Of a stretch of DNA of 64,000 bases, positions 18,851 through 27,885 are shown piece after piece. The translations under genes were made by a program, and so were the position numbers. This DNA comes from Salmonella enterica subsp. enterica serovar Typhimurium str. LT2 (lineage in GTDB: Bacteria > Pseudomonadota > Gammaproteobacteria > Enterobacterales > Enterobacteriaceae). The stretch is from the NCBI RefSeq assembly GCF_000006945.2, contig NC_003197.2:1302001-1366000 (forward strand), written 5' to 3'. Below the pieces are notes generated by a model, which was not told the origin of the DNA, did no database searches, and saw only the letters and a program-made list of their open reading frames with translations. The first letter of the stretch is position 1; the number at the start of each line of letters is the position of its first letter.

Positions 18851-19498
18851 TCATAACTCCGGGGTTAAATGAGCAAGAATTTGTTTTGCCTGAGTCGTCA
18901 GGCGATGACGAGAAAACATAAGCTGTAGGCGACCACCGCCTACCTGATGCCAGAGCACGGCTGCACGGATGCCTGCCAGTAGCGAGGCGCGGACTTTGGC
19001 CTGCACCTGCGGACTTTGCAGAACGGCCGGGGAGCCCGTCACCTGAATGCGCGGGCCCAATGGGCTAATCACATCCACGTAGATGCCCGCCATGGCGCTC
19101 ATTAACGTGTCTGACTGTAAATCAAAATGATCAAGCTGGCGCTGCAGGCCGTTAATGCGATCGCCTAACGTATTCAATGCGCCTTTGGCGGATGACAGCT
19201 TGCGCTCCAGCACCATCAGGCTAAGCGTATAACGCGTCAGTTCGGCGTTAAGTCCTTGTCGGCTGCTGGCATTCAGCACGCCGAGCAGTGTTTCCAGACC
19301 AAGACGCAGGTTGGCTTCGCTGCCGCCGAACACGCCCAGAGTAGAACTGGGATTCATATCAATGACACTGTTGAGTGAAACGTGCAACGCGTCGGCATCA
19401 CAGTGTCCCTGGTGCGCCAGTTGTTGCACCAGGCGTGCCGACTGGCAAATGCCAGACAGCGCGAGGGTGATGTCATAATAATTCTTTGCCACAATCAC
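18851..19498 (-). CDS. hflD: HflD, high-frequency lysogenization / inner-membrane-associated protein
   Basis: Helical protein of 213-215 aa matching HflD (YcfC), known from phage lambda CII regulation. The sequence begins MIVAKNYYDITLALSGICQ. Two GTG codons are possible (19498 or 19492): the GGAAG upstream is four bases from the first and ten from the second, while family members usually start AKNYYDITLAL right after the initiator. The upstream one is used here. It lies between mnmA and purB as in E. coli. Confidence 0.9.
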   Translation of the reverse strand: MIVAKNYYDITLALSGICQSARLVQQLAHQGHCDADALHVSLNSVIDMNPSSTLGVFGGSEANLRLGLETLLGVLNASSRQGLNAELTRYTLSLMVLERKLSSAKGALNTLGDRINGLQRQLDHFDLQSDTLMSAMAGIYVDVISPLGPRIQVTGSPAVLQSPQVQAKVRASLLAGIRAAVLWHQVGGGRLQLMFSRHRLTTQAKQILAHLTPEL

Positions 19499-19578
19499 TG
19501 CTTCCTTGTATCAAATAAAATACACTTCATCTTTTAAGCCGCTTTGAGGCGACTTGAATGGTGTTGTGTATTGAATAA

Positions 19579-20685
19579 TCAGACCGTCAGCGGCAGTCGC
19601 TGCTCGATAATGCCGCCGCCCAGGCAGACTTCGCCGCTGTAAAAGACAGCGGACTGGCCCGGCGTAACGGCGGCAACCGGCTCGTCAAAAATGACCTCGA
19701 TACGATCGTCATTCAGCGCGTTAATCGTGCACGGAATATCGGTCTGGCGGTAGCGGGTTTTTACCGTACAGCGCAGGGTGCCGGTGAACGGTTCGCGATC
19801 GACCCAATGTAGCTGCTGGGCGATGAGGCCTACCGACATCAGGCGTGGGTGCTCATGCCCCTGGGCGACAATTAACACATTGTTTTCAACGTCTTTATCC
19901 ACCACATACCAGGGGTCTTCGCTACCGTCTTTGGTGCCGCCGATTCCCAGCCCTTTACGCTGACCGAGCGTATGATACATCAGACCCTGATGCTCGCCGA
20001 TTTCATCGCCGTCAACGGTAATGATTTTCCCCGGCTGCGCAGGCAGATAGCGCCCTAAAAAGTCGCGGAATTTGCGCTCGCCGATAAAGCAGATACCGGT
20101 AGAATCTTTTTTCTTTGCGGTTACCAGCCCCAGATCTTCGGCGATTTTACGCACCTGCGGTTTTTCCAGCTCGCCAACCGGGAACAGACTTTGCGCAATC
20201 TGCTCATGGCCAAGCGTATAGAGGAAGTAGCTCTGATCTTTGTTACCGTCGAGCCCGCGCAACAACCGGCTTTTGCCGTTTACATCCGCGCGACGGACGT
20301 AGTGACCGGTGGCGATATAGTCGGCGCCTAAATCTTCTGCGGCAAATTCAAGGAAGGCTTTAAATTTGATCTCTTTATTGCACAGAATATCCGGATTCGG
20401 CGTACGGCCCGCTTTGTACTCTTCAAGGAACAGTTCAAAGACGTTATCCCAATATTCTGCGGCAAAATTAACGGTATGCAGTTCAATGCCAAGCTTGTCG
20501 CACACGGCCTGCGCGTCAGCCAGATCGGCTGCCGCGGTACAGTATTCCTCACCATCGTCCTCTTCCCAGTTCTTCATGAACAGGCCTTCTACCTGATAAC
20601 CCTGTTGTTGCAACAGCCAGGCGGAAACGGAGGAATCGACACCGCCGGACATGCCGACGATCACTTTTTTTGGGCTTTCTGACAT
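19579..20685 (-). CDS. mnmA: tRNA 2-thiouridylase MnmA
   Basis: Installs the 2-thio group on wobble U34 of tRNA Lys, Glu and Gln. The 368-aa protein has the PP-loop GMSGGVDSS near residue 12 and two catalytic cysteines in PDILCNKEIKF and STGICFIGERKF. The ATG at 20685 gives the normal start MSESPKKVIVGMSGG; the frame's extension to 20730 is not supported. It lies 54 bp downstream of nudJ. Confidence 0.95.
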   Translation of the reverse strand: MSESPKKVIVGMSGGVDSSVSAWLLQQQGYQVEGLFMKNWEEDDGEEYCTAAADLADAQAVCDKLGIELHTVNFAAEYWDNVFELFLEEYKAGRTPNPDILCNKEIKFKAFLEFAAEDLGADYIATGHYVRRADVNGKSRLLRGLDGNKDQSYFLYTLGHEQIAQSLFPVGELEKPQVRKIAEDLGLVTAKKKDSTGICFIGERKFRDFLGRYLPAQPGKIITVDGDEIGEHQGLMYHTLGQRKGLGIGGTKDGSEDPWYVVDKDVENNVLIVAQGHEHPRLMSVGLIAQQLHWVDREPFTGTLRCTVKTRYRQTDIPCTINALNDDRIEVIFDEPVAAVTPGQSAVFYSGEVCLGGGIIEQRLPLTV

Positions 20686-20738
20686 TGGAATACTCGCGAC
20701 ATTGAACTTCAAGGCGGCGTATTCTATCACGCAGCCCT

Positions 20739-21200
20739 TTACTTGACACCCTCTGTAAACGGCCAGTTAAATTCGCCCACTATAGATAAGGGGTAACGTT
20801 GTCCCGTTTGATAACTGCGAACGCTTTCAGCCACCAGCGGAGAACGTAAATTCGGCGCGTTCAGAATCTCGTCGGCGCTCACCCAACGGCAGCAATCGAT
20901 GTCATTGTCATGGGGGTCGGTCGCGCAAATATGATCAAGCTTGATAGCGAATAAAAAGCGCAGGAACGGGGTTTTATCCGGCGCAATCCACTGATGCATA
21001 CGGATAAAATACTGTGGTTGCGCCGTGATGCCAGTCTCTTCCCACAGTTCACGCGCGGCGGCCTGCGCCAGCGTTTCATCTGCCTCCAGGTGTCCGGCAG
21101 GTTGATTCCATAACGATTTACCGTTGATGGTCTCTTCTACCACCAGAAATTTATCTTCGGCATGTACGATGCAGGCAACGGTCACGTGCGGCTTGAACAT
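20739..21200 (-). CDS. nudJ: Phosphatase NudJ (Nudix; HMP-PP and nucleotide pyrophosphatase)
   Basis: Nudix hydrolase of 153 aa. The Nudix box reads GHLEADETLAQAAARELWEETG. AAGGA sits five bases before the ATG at 21200, which makes that start better than the ATG at 21206, which overlaps the ribosome site. The E. coli family start is also MFKPHVTVAC. It is upstream of mnmA in the usual order. Confidence 0.93.
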   Translation of the reverse strand: MFKPHVTVACIVHAEDKFLVVEETINGKSLWNQPAGHLEADETLAQAAARELWEETGITAQPQYFIRMHQWIAPDKTPFLRFLFAIKLDHICATDPHDNDIDCCRWVSADEILNAPNLRSPLVAESVRSYQTGQRYPLSIVGEFNWPFTEGVK

Positions 21201-21211
21201 AGGCATCCTTA

Positions 21212-21541
21212 TTAAAGCGGTTTATCAATGTGGTCATAGATCACGTCAAGCTGTTTCAGACGCTCGTTATAAGCTTTTGTCAGGCAGGTGACGTCGGCCT
21301 TGCACTGCTGACGCTGTTTAAGCCAGCTCTGCTGGGCGTCCTGCAGGGCGCCGCGACTGCCCATCGCGAACAACCCTTTCAGAAACTGATATTTGGTGTG
21401 CATTTCCACGTCTTTATCATTCAGCGTCAGGTGCGCGCAGATAGCCTTTTCATCCGCAGCCTGCGCTTTCTGGCAGTCGAAGCTGGCCGCATTAACGGAT
21501 AACGGTGTTAATAAAGCAAAAGCAATGAGAAGCCGTTTCAT
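21212..21541 (-). CDS. Exported LprI-like (DUF1311) small protein
   Basis: 109 aa with a clear signal peptide (MKRLLIAFALLTPLSVNAAS) and a mature part with four cysteines (FDCQKAQ, KAICAH, QQCKAD, VTCLTK). This is the LprI/DUF1311 pattern, SFDCxxAxxxxExxIC. Some members inhibit lysozyme; that role here is inference. The ATGA overlap with the rluE stop (21538-21541) indicates coupling to rluE. The upstream in-frame start at 21571 lies inside rluE and is rejected. Confidence 0.85.
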   Translation of the reverse strand: MKRLLIAFALLTPLSVNAASFDCQKAQAADEKAICAHLTLNDKDVEMHTKYQFLKGLFAMGSRGALQDAQQSWLKQRQQCKADVTCLTKAYNERLKQLDVIYDHIDKPL

Positions 21542-22203
21542 CTGTCTTTCTCCTGTGCGATCTCGCGCCACTGTCCATTATCGAGGCCGTTGAGCGTGTA
21601 GTCGCCCATGCTGTAACGAATTAATCGTAGAGTGGGATGACCGACATGCGCTGTCATGCGTCTTACCTGGCGGTTGCGGCCTTCATATAAGGTGACTTTT
21701 AGCCAACTGGTGGGAATATTCTTCCGTTCGCGAATCGGCGGGGTGCGCGGCCACAGCCAGTCAGGCTCCGCGACAATCTCAATACCGGCGGGCAGGGTAG
21801 GGCCATCGTTGAGCGTGACGCCAGTACGAAGCGCCTGCAGCGCTGCATTATCCGGTATACCTTCTACCTGAACATAGTAAATCTTGCCGGTGCGTTTGCC
21901 CGGTTGCGTGAGGCGCGCCTGCAGCGCGCCGTCATTAGTCAGCACCAAAAGCCCTTCGCTGTCGCGGTCCAGGCGGCCTGCGGCATAAACGCCTTGCACA
22001 GGAATAAAATCTTTTAACGTGCGGCGACCTGCTTCATCCGTGAACTGCGGCAACACATCGTAAGGTTTATTGAACAAAACCACGCGTTTTGGCTGGTTTT
22101 CTTTCCGTGATTTAGATGCTTGTCGTGAGCTGAATCGCTTAACGTAGTGATTTCTAAAAGAAGTTTTTTGCATGGTGTTTTCAGAACTTATTAATTGCCG
22201 CAT
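21538..22203 (-). CDS. rluE: 23S rRNA pseudouridine(2457) synthase RluE
   Basis: RsuA-family pseudouridine synthase. The catalytic motif GRLDRDSEGLLVLTNDGAL is visible, followed by RKNIPTSWLKVTLYEGRNRQVRRM. The start is uncertain: ATG 22203 (MRQLISSENTMQKTSF, 221 aa) aligns with E. coli RluE, while 22173 is an alternative without a clear ribosome site. It is divergent from icd. Confidence 0.9.
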   Translation of the reverse strand: MRQLISSENTMQKTSFRNHYVKRFSSRQASKSRKENQPKRVVLFNKPYDVLPQFTDEAGRRTLKDFIPVQGVYAAGRLDRDSEGLLVLTNDGALQARLTQPGKRTGKIYYVQVEGIPDNAALQALRTGVTLNDGPTLPAGIEIVAEPDWLWPRTPPIRERKNIPTSWLKVTLYEGRNRQVRRMTAHVGHPTLRLIRYSMGDYTLNGLDNGQWREIAQEKDR

Positions 22204-22374
22204 TATAGCGCAATAATGAGTGTCTTTCATGGCGGCAAACAATAGGGTAGTATTGACATGCTCATTACAAAACATTAACAAAAAATTGCTCTAACGCAGT
22301 CGTGCAGCAGGACGCCATTGCACATGCAGCGCGATGACAGACGAGCAAACCAGAAGCGCTCGAAGGAGAGGTGA

Positions 22375-23625
22375 ATGGAAAGCAAAGTAGTTGTTCCGGT
22401 GGAAGGTAAGAAGATCACCCTGCAAAACGGCAAACTCAACGTTCCTGAGAATCCGATTATCCCGTTTATTGAAGGCGATGGTATCGGTGTTGATGTCACT
22501 CCAGCCATGCTTAAAGTAGTCGATGCCGCCGTCGAGAAAGCCTATAAAGGCGAGCGTAAAATTTCCTGGATGGAAATTTACACCGGAGAAAAATCCACAC
22601 AGGTTTACGGCCAGGATGTCTGGCTTCCCGCTGAAACCCTTGATTTAATTCGTGACTACCGCGTAGCGATTAAAGGTCCATTGACCACGCCGGTTGGCGG
22701 CGGTATCCGCTCTCTGAACGTTGCCCTGCGTCAGGAGCTTGACCTGTACGTTTGTCTGCGTCCCGTTCGTTACTATCAGGGCACGCCAAGTCCGGTGAAA
22801 CATCCGGAGCTGACCGATATGGTCATCTTCCGTGAAAACTCTGAAGACATCTACGCCGGAATTGAATGGAAAGCTGACTCTGCAGACGCTGAGAAAGTGA
22901 TCAAGTTCCTGCGCGAAGAGATGGGCGTGAAGAAAATTCGCTTCCCGGAGCACTGCGGTATCGGTATCAAACCGTGTTCTGAAGAAGGCACTAAACGTCT
23001 GGTTCGCGCGGCGATTGAATACGCTATTACCAACGATCGCGATTCCGTCACGCTGGTACATAAAGGCAATATCATGAAGTTCACCGAAGGCGCGTTTAAA
23101 GACTGGGGCTACCAGTTGGCGCGCGACGAGTTCGGCGGTGAGCTTATTGACGGCGGTCCGTGGCTGAAAATTAAGAACCCGAACACGGGTAAAGAGATCG
23201 TGGTTAAAGACGTTATCGCCGATGCGTTCCTGCAACAAATCCTGTTGCGTCCGGCGGAATACGACGTTATCGCCTGTATGAACCTGAACGGTGACTATAT
23301 TTCCGATGCCCTGGCGGCTCAGGTTGGCGGTATCGGTATTGCACCGGGTGCGAATATCGGCGACGAATGCGCGTTGTTTGAAGCGACTCACGGGACTGCG
23401 CCGAAATATGCGGGCCAGGATAAAGTCAACCCAGGCTCCATTATTCTGTCTGCGGAGATGATGCTGCGCCACATGCAGTGGTTCGAAGCCGCAGACCTGA
23501 TTGTTAAAGGTATGGAAGGCGCGATTGCCGCGAAGACCGTGACCTATGACTTTGAACGCCTGATGGAAGGCGCTAAGCTGCTGAAATGTAGTGAGTTTGG
23601 TGACGCGATTATCGCGAATATGTAA
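22375..23625 (+). CDS. icd: NADP-dependent isocitrate dehydrogenase
   Basis: TCA-cycle enzyme of 416 aa. The active-site serine region is GGGIRSLNVALRQE; the metal-binding aspartates lie in CMNLNGDYISDALAAQVGG; the coenzyme motif is ATHGTAPKYAGQDKVNP. GAAGGAGAGGTGA precedes the ATG. In E. coli the 3' end is the e14 attachment site; here the gene ends normally and is followed by a good terminator rather than a prophage. Confidence 0.97.
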   Translation: MESKVVVPVEGKKITLQNGKLNVPENPIIPFIEGDGIGVDVTPAMLKVVDAAVEKAYKGERKISWMEIYTGEKSTQVYGQDVWLPAETLDLIRDYRVAIKGPLTTPVGGGIRSLNVALRQELDLYVCLRPVRYYQGTPSPVKHPELTDMVIFRENSEDIYAGIEWKADSADAEKVIKFLREEMGVKKIRFPEHCGIGIKPCSEEGTKRLVRAAIEYAITNDRDSVTLVHKGNIMKFTEGAFKDWGYQLARDEFGGELIDGGPWLKIKNPNTGKEIVVKDVIADAFLQQILLRPAEYDVIACMNLNGDYISDALAAQVGGIGIAPGANIGDECALFEATHGTAPKYAGQDKVNPGSIILSAEMMLRHMQWFEAADLIVKGMEGAIAAKTVTYDFERLMEGAKLLKCSEFGDAIIANM

Positions 23626-23645
23626 TAACGATAATTGTTAAAAAC

Positions 23646-23675
23646 AAAAACGGGGACTTAACGTCCCCGTTTTTA
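23646..23675 (+). terminator. Intrinsic terminator of icd
   Basis: AAAAACGGGGAC, loop TTAAC, GTCCCCGTTTTT: a seven-bp GC stem with A and T flanks, ending 50 bp after the icd stop. Confidence 0.92.
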
Positions 23676-24072
23676 TTATTAGTATTCGAACGGTTATCAA
23701 AACTTTATCAAAACTCCCTCAATTCAGACCGCAATAGTAGTTCATCCTTTACCCCGATCGTCATGATAACCTGAGACCCCCCTGAAAGCTGATAGTTACC
23801 GATTTTGATTGTAGTGGTTTTCTTAATAATGTGTGATTTGGCTATTTTTTGAAAGTGCCTTACCAGATTTATTGTTATTATCAGGAGAATTTTTTAATAA
23901 AAAGTGATGGTTTATTGACTACAATAGTGGGTAGGTTAAGTATTTTATAAAATTATTAGCATGCTTTATTTGCTCTTCTACAAGGCTGCTAAGAAGTGTT
24001 GAAATATCAGCCTGATAAAGAATACGTCAGCGAAAGTGAATGCTATATTAGTCATAAAAATTCAGGAGACAT
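23676..24072. promoter_or_regulatory. AT-rich upstream region of sopF
   Basis: About 400 bp with no supported gene and a marked drop in GC from icd, marking the left edge of the acquired island. It must contain the sopF promoter. I see no clear PhoP box or other operator. Confidence 0.4.
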
Positions 24073-25197
24073 ATGCTCAAACCTATCTGCCATAGTGGAA
24101 GTATAAAGGTTCCGGAATATCTGGAAACAGATAAGGAAAAAAATGCCGGACGTACTCCACTGTCTTCAGACATTCAGCAAGTTAGAAATGTTGTTGAAGA
24201 TGTTCCGCTATTTCCAGAAAGCAGAACGGCGAGAGGTTCTGTAAGCGCAGCGTACAGGCTTTCTTTTGACGAAGTGTTTTGCGGTCTCAGCAATGAAGAG
24301 CGTAAAAAGGTGTATGGTCGCCTTTTTGGAAAACAAGTACTTGCGCATATTCATTCCAGGTGTCAGCGCGACGCTGACATAATAAGAGAAAAAGCGCTCA
24401 GGCGGATAAGCCGTGAGTGTGGTGCCGAAATAGATTGCGCTCTCTTACTAAATAAGATGGTGGATATTTTACAAAATGCCCGGCTGACAATAAATTTTAA
24501 TGCAGCAAAAATTGACTTTGTCTCTCTCTTAAAAAATAAAGAATATCTGAACTCTTATGCATTAGGTTGCAGACCGGGAGATTTACCTGCTTATAATGTC
24601 GGGCGTGATTCAGTTGAAACTAAAGCATTTGAACTGGAGAAGCTTGCAGATTCACCTTATGCCCCATATGGTCAGACAGGCGGTTTTTCCGTAGCATATA
24701 CTCCCAACAGTAGAACTTTTAGCACTACAAGCAGACCAATTTATGCTGCACTGGACTTTCTGAACGGTGAAAATGGAGGTGCCAGCGCCTATGGGAAATC
24801 ATTTTTTGAATTAAATGATAATGTAAAAACAAACTGTACATTCTCACCTTTTGATATCTACGGCCACAGATTTGGCCTGGATACGAGTAAATTATCTACA
24901 TTTTGGCATATGGAGAACCTGATTGCATCCTGTCAAAATGATTTTTTTGGTTATAATTGCTTTAAGAGTTTGGTTAAAATGGCTAAGGACGAAAAATTTT
25001 TAGCTCATTCTAATTATGGTAAAGGCTATGAAGGGAATTATATAGAGGCTCATATTCATGGTGATGTATGTTTATTCAGAGATATAAAACACGTTTATTT
25101 GTCTTTGCAAGAAAACTCTTACTCGAAAAGTCAACTATATGATTATGCAAAACAAATAAACCAGGCGCTTAATAGAGACTGCATAATATTATATTGA
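24073..25197 (+). CDS. sopF: Type III secreted effector SopF
   Basis: 374-aa protein matching the locus just after icd in Typhimurium (STM1239 by memory), identified as SopF. It is a SPI-1-secreted effector that ADP-ribosylates the V-ATPase subunit ATP6V0C and blocks V-ATPase-ATG16L1 xenophagy. The N-terminus MLKPICHSGSIKVPEYL has no membrane segment or cleavable signal, as expected for T3SS substrates. CAGGAG is placed well before the ATG. Composition is AT-rich. No transposon border is recognised immediately next to it. The recognition rests on memory of the protein and its location. Confidence 0.88.
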   Translation: MLKPICHSGSIKVPEYLETDKEKNAGRTPLSSDIQQVRNVVEDVPLFPESRTARGSVSAAYRLSFDEVFCGLSNEERKKVYGRLFGKQVLAHIHSRCQRDADIIREKALRRISRECGAEIDCALLLNKMVDILQNARLTINFNAAKIDFVSLLKNKEYLNSYALGCRPGDLPAYNVGRDSVETKAFELEKLADSPYAPYGQTGGFSVAYTPNSRTFSTTSRPIYAALDFLNGENGGASAYGKSFFELNDNVKTNCTFSPFDIYGHRFGLDTSKLSTFWHMENLIASCQNDFFGYNCFKSLVKMAKDEKFLAHSNYGKGYEGNYIEAHIHGDVCLFRDIKHVYLSLQENSYSKSQLYDYAKQINQALNRDCIILY

Positions 25198-25653
25198 CAA
25201 GCTTATTATCAGTCTCTTTAAAAGAGCTTTAAATGATCATGAGCGCATACTTCTTGAGGTAGGCAGTAACTGCTTTTATATTTATTATCTCAGGACCGTT
25301 CTGGCAGATACCTGTGTGGCACTTTAGTGTGGTCTGGCAAAATAGAGGAATATGGACCAGCAGAAGCGCCTGCTGGCTGCTTTTCACTTAAAATGCTGGA
25401 CTTCACCGGTGCTTCAGATGAAGCGACCTTCACAGTCATCAAGTGGCCTGTATTACCACAGGAGTGATTTACTGGCTATCGATATTCCTGCTCATATCAA
25501 TGACAGTATTTCGCTCTTTCCCGTACATTGCTCTCCCGACCAGCTCACGGTCCAGTACATGACAGTCCTTTTCCACTTCGCTACGCCTAATTTTTTTTAG
25601 TTGCTCTGTTTTATTGCGCTGAATTTGTACCTCAAAACAATAATTTTAAATAC
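25198..25653. other. Gene-poor stretch after sopF
   Basis: About 450 bp in which I find no convincing gene. A short open frame at 25352-25600 encodes a sequence with no recognisable family and lacks a good ribosome site. The region looks like decayed DNA. Confidence 0.4.
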
Positions 25654-25857
25654 TTATTTGAATATTTTTTTTATGATTTTTTCAAGAAATGAGTAAAAAA
25701 AATGAAGAATGATATAAATAATTAATGCAATAAAAAATGATATCACACCAATTGATGGTCCTGTTTTGTATACGAATAACATGCATAAAAATATAGCAAA
25801 TAGATCAAGGGAAATATCCGCGATGAAATCAGTAATTATTTTGAAAAAATTCTTCAT
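25654..25857 (-). CDS. Small two-helix membrane protein, unknown
   Basis: 67 aa, very hydrophobic: one helix at about residues 12-31 (DLFAIFLCMLFVY) and a second at 34-58 (GVISFFIALIIYIILHFF), with lysines at both ends. AAAGAGGTAAT precedes the ATG at 25857, a good ribosome site, which is the main support for it being real. No family is recognised. It lies alone between sopF and envF in AT-rich island DNA. Confidence 0.5.
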   Translation of the reverse strand: MKNFFKIITDFIADISLDLFAIFLCMLFVYKTGPSIGVISFFIALIIYIILHFFYSFLEKIIKKIFK

Positions 25858-26178
25858 ATTACCTCTTTAAAATATCTATTTTATTCATCATTTTTAGGTC
25901 GGGCAGTGCTCGAAATTCTTACGTACAACGTATACGCTCCGGTTTCTGCGCGCTGCCCGGCTTCACACTGGCTCCAACAAGTACGCCCGCTGGAATAGAT
26001 TCCTGGCGTCACATAACTTCACCTGGTTATCCACAAAAGACTCAATAAATAAACATCTTGAGTACGAAAAATTACAGTGTCAGAGAATGAAATAGCGATT
26101 CGCTGTCTTCAAGCAGTGCCTTAGTACCTGGCACGCGCTCTTTCGCGCTATAATTTTTATCAATGTTTGTATCGCCTG
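25858..26178. other. Intergenic region between small membrane gene and envF
   Basis: About 320 bp without a supported gene. The GC-richer patch at 25898-26010, with GTCGGGCAGTGC and GCGCTGCCCGGC able to pair, suggests a remnant repeat or a structured end of transcript. No element family is recognised. Confidence 0.35.
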
Positions 26179-26967
26179 CTATTTTTTAAATGTCTGCTGT
26201 ATTTCGTTCATCTTTCCAGCTGCTTTTTTACGCTGACTTTCAATGTCTTTTCTCGATTGTTCAACAAGTTGCTGTGCTTTTTCGGCTTCTTTTTTTGGGT
26301 CGAAAGGTTCTTTGATCTCATATCCGGCAATAGAACCATCCTTATTTAAGGTCATTACCGCACGTGCTGTATTTTTAGCAGTGATGGTAATGTCATAGAC
26401 GAATTCGCCATTATGAGCTATCTCTGCTCGTACAACGATATCGCTATCTTCCGTAACGGAAATGATGCCACTGGCGTTAGCGCGTTTAATTGTTTCCTGA
26501 ATACGCTCTGGTATAATGCTGAAATTGATCGAGTCGAATTTGAATAAAGCCTCTTTTAGTGCTTCTTGTTTTTGCTCCTCTGTTATAGTGCCAAAGATGG
26601 TTAAATTGACAGGCGAAGGTCCCCCCCAGTAGCCGTTGTTAAATTTAAACACCTCTACTTTAGCAGGGGTGTTAACGCTTTGTCGAATGAATGAATACCC
26701 GCCCTTGAAGAAACGGACTTCAATAATCGCAAGATTGGCTCCACCTTTTGCGTTGATATTGGCAATAGCTTTTTGCATTTCGGCTTTGTCGTAAAAGAAC
26801 ATTGATTGCTGGTGCTCTTTTTGCTGGATTTTTTGCATGTATTTCTCTTGATTTTTTTCAGCTTCCGCCATGGCATCTTTATCGTTATCACAGGCGCTAA
26901 TTAGAGTTGCCGCGATGAAGGTAATCGGAAGTAAGAGATTTTTATATGTAACATGTATTTTATTCAT
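26179..26967 (-). CDS. envF: EnvF, putative envelope lipoprotein
   Basis: 262 aa starting MNKIHVTYKNLLLPITF with a lipobox around ISACDND (Cys about residue 23), so a lipoprotein; Asp after Cys may favour inner-membrane retention. Then comes an acidic-basic helical stretch rich in Glu, Lys and Gln (about 28-60), a middle domain, and a second charged coiled-coil-like tail (KKEAEKAQQLVEQSRKDIES). The frame runs open to 27051, but the lipoprotein start at 26967 is the sensible one. It is the classic neighbour of msgA in the PhoP-linked island. Function unknown. Confidence 0.82.
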   Translation of the reverse strand: MNKIHVTYKNLLLPITFIAATLISACDNDKDAMAEAEKNQEKYMQKIQQKEHQQSMFFYDKAEMQKAIANINAKGGANLAIIEVRFFKGGYSFIRQSVNTPAKVEVFKFNNGYWGGPSPVNLTIFGTITEEQKQEALKEALFKFDSINFSIIPERIQETIKRANASGIISVTEDSDIVVRAEIAHNGEFVYDITITAKNTARAVMTLNKDGSIAGYEIKEPFDPKKEAEKAQQLVEQSRKDIESQRKKAAGKMNEIQQTFKK

Positions 26968-27148
26968 GTGAAGTATTTCCCTTTTTATATAAAATAGATA
27001 GTCTTGACTGGTCGAGACTATCCTGGAAACATAGTAATAATGCGTGTGCATATCTGCAGTAAGTTTTAGTTATGCTGGTTTTATTTCGGATTTTTACCTG
27101 TTACTTTTTGTTCGTAAATAGGTATTTTACGTATTGATGATAAGTTTA

Positions 27149-27217
27149 GAACCTATCCCAGTAGGCGTAATCGTTAAAGCCAGTTTGGCGAATAAAAGAG
27201 TCTAATGGGATAGGCTC
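27149..27217. mobile_element. 69-bp MITE-like element with imperfect terminal inverted repeats
   Basis: Left end GAACCTATCCCAGTAGGC and the complement of the right end GAGCCTATCCCATTAGAC agree at 14 of 18 positions, with a nine-base perfect core CCTATCCCA. Both outer flanks are TTA (27146-27148 and 27218-27220), a possible 3-bp target duplication of the TNA type used by the IS1031 group of the IS5 family. No coding capacity. The family assignment is inference. Confidence 0.55.
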
Positions 27218-27227
27218 TTAATAAACA

Positions 27228-27341
<114 letters not shown>

Positions 27342-27399
27342 TCTGAGGTATCAACAACAACATGTTCTGAGTGGTAGCGTTTGCGTTATATCGTCACAG

Positions 27400-27422
27400 A
27401 CAGCGCCTCAGGGCGCTGTTTT
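27400..27422 (+). terminator. Plus-strand stem-loop with T-run downstream of envF-side DNA
   Basis: ACAGCGCC, loop TCAG, GGCGCTGT, then TTTT. On the plus strand this is a good intrinsic terminator although no plus-strand gene precedes it. I recall that the sRNA isrC was reported in the envF-msgA interval; this could be its 3' end. The start of that RNA cannot be fixed from sequence alone. Confidence 0.6.
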
Positions 27423-27455
27423 CGATCGGACATGTCGCTTTCGCAGGAGGGGACG

Positions 27456-27695
27456 TTATTCGGCGACCAGCCACATATCAGCCTCTTCAAACATCTCTTC
27501 CAGCATACGGTGCAGCCGTTCTTTCTCGGTTTTTGTACAGTCACTGTTTAATGCGTTCGCCTGCATTGGCTTAACTTTCACTTGCGCATCGGGAAAAAGT
27601 TGATGTACGCGTTTTGTGAGTTCATTGAGGATGATTTCGCGTGCGCCTGGCAAACCTTCAACATTTCGCTTGTCATAAACGAGTTCGACGAACAT
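27456..27695 (-). CDS. msgA: MsgA, DinI-family virulence-associated protein
   Basis: 79 aa, MFVELVYDKRNVEGLPGARE onward, a DinI/MsgA-like protein. DinI members modulate RecA filaments in the SOS response; MsgA is known as a macrophage-survival gene in Salmonella. The ATG at 27695 has AAGGA eight bases upstream and matches the DinI start; the frame's extension to 27779 is not supported. DinI-like genes are frequent in lambdoid phages, so this may be phage-derived. Residues 38-79 form the charged helical C-terminal part. Confidence 0.88.
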   Translation of the reverse strand: MFVELVYDKRNVEGLPGAREIILNELTKRVHQLFPDAQVKVKPMQANALNSDCTKTEKERLHRMLEEMFEEADMWLVAE

Positions 27696-27885
27696 CGCCA
27701 TTTCCTTTTTACTGGTTGGATGACCAGTATTTAAGCTGGGTATATAACTGGTGTCAAGGTTTAGCCGCCGTTTTGTCATCCTGACGTTGCGGACGTAAAG
27801 TAAATTGATCGCACGTGGAAGTAAAGGTCGCTAACCTGTTGTCGTGTCAAGAGGTTAGCGGCACTCTCTTCACAGCGGTGTCCTG

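Noticed and set aside
22645..23472. 275-codon minus-strand open frame inside icd
   Set aside because: Fully antisense to icd, with no ribosome site or recognisable domain.
23560..23700. Prophage attachment in the icd 3' end, as for e14 in E. coli
   Set aside because: icd ends normally with a single terminator; no integrase and no duplicated icd 3' segment is seen.
25352..25600. 82-codon open frame after sopF
   Set aside because: No ribosome site, no family resemblance, and the region looks decayed.
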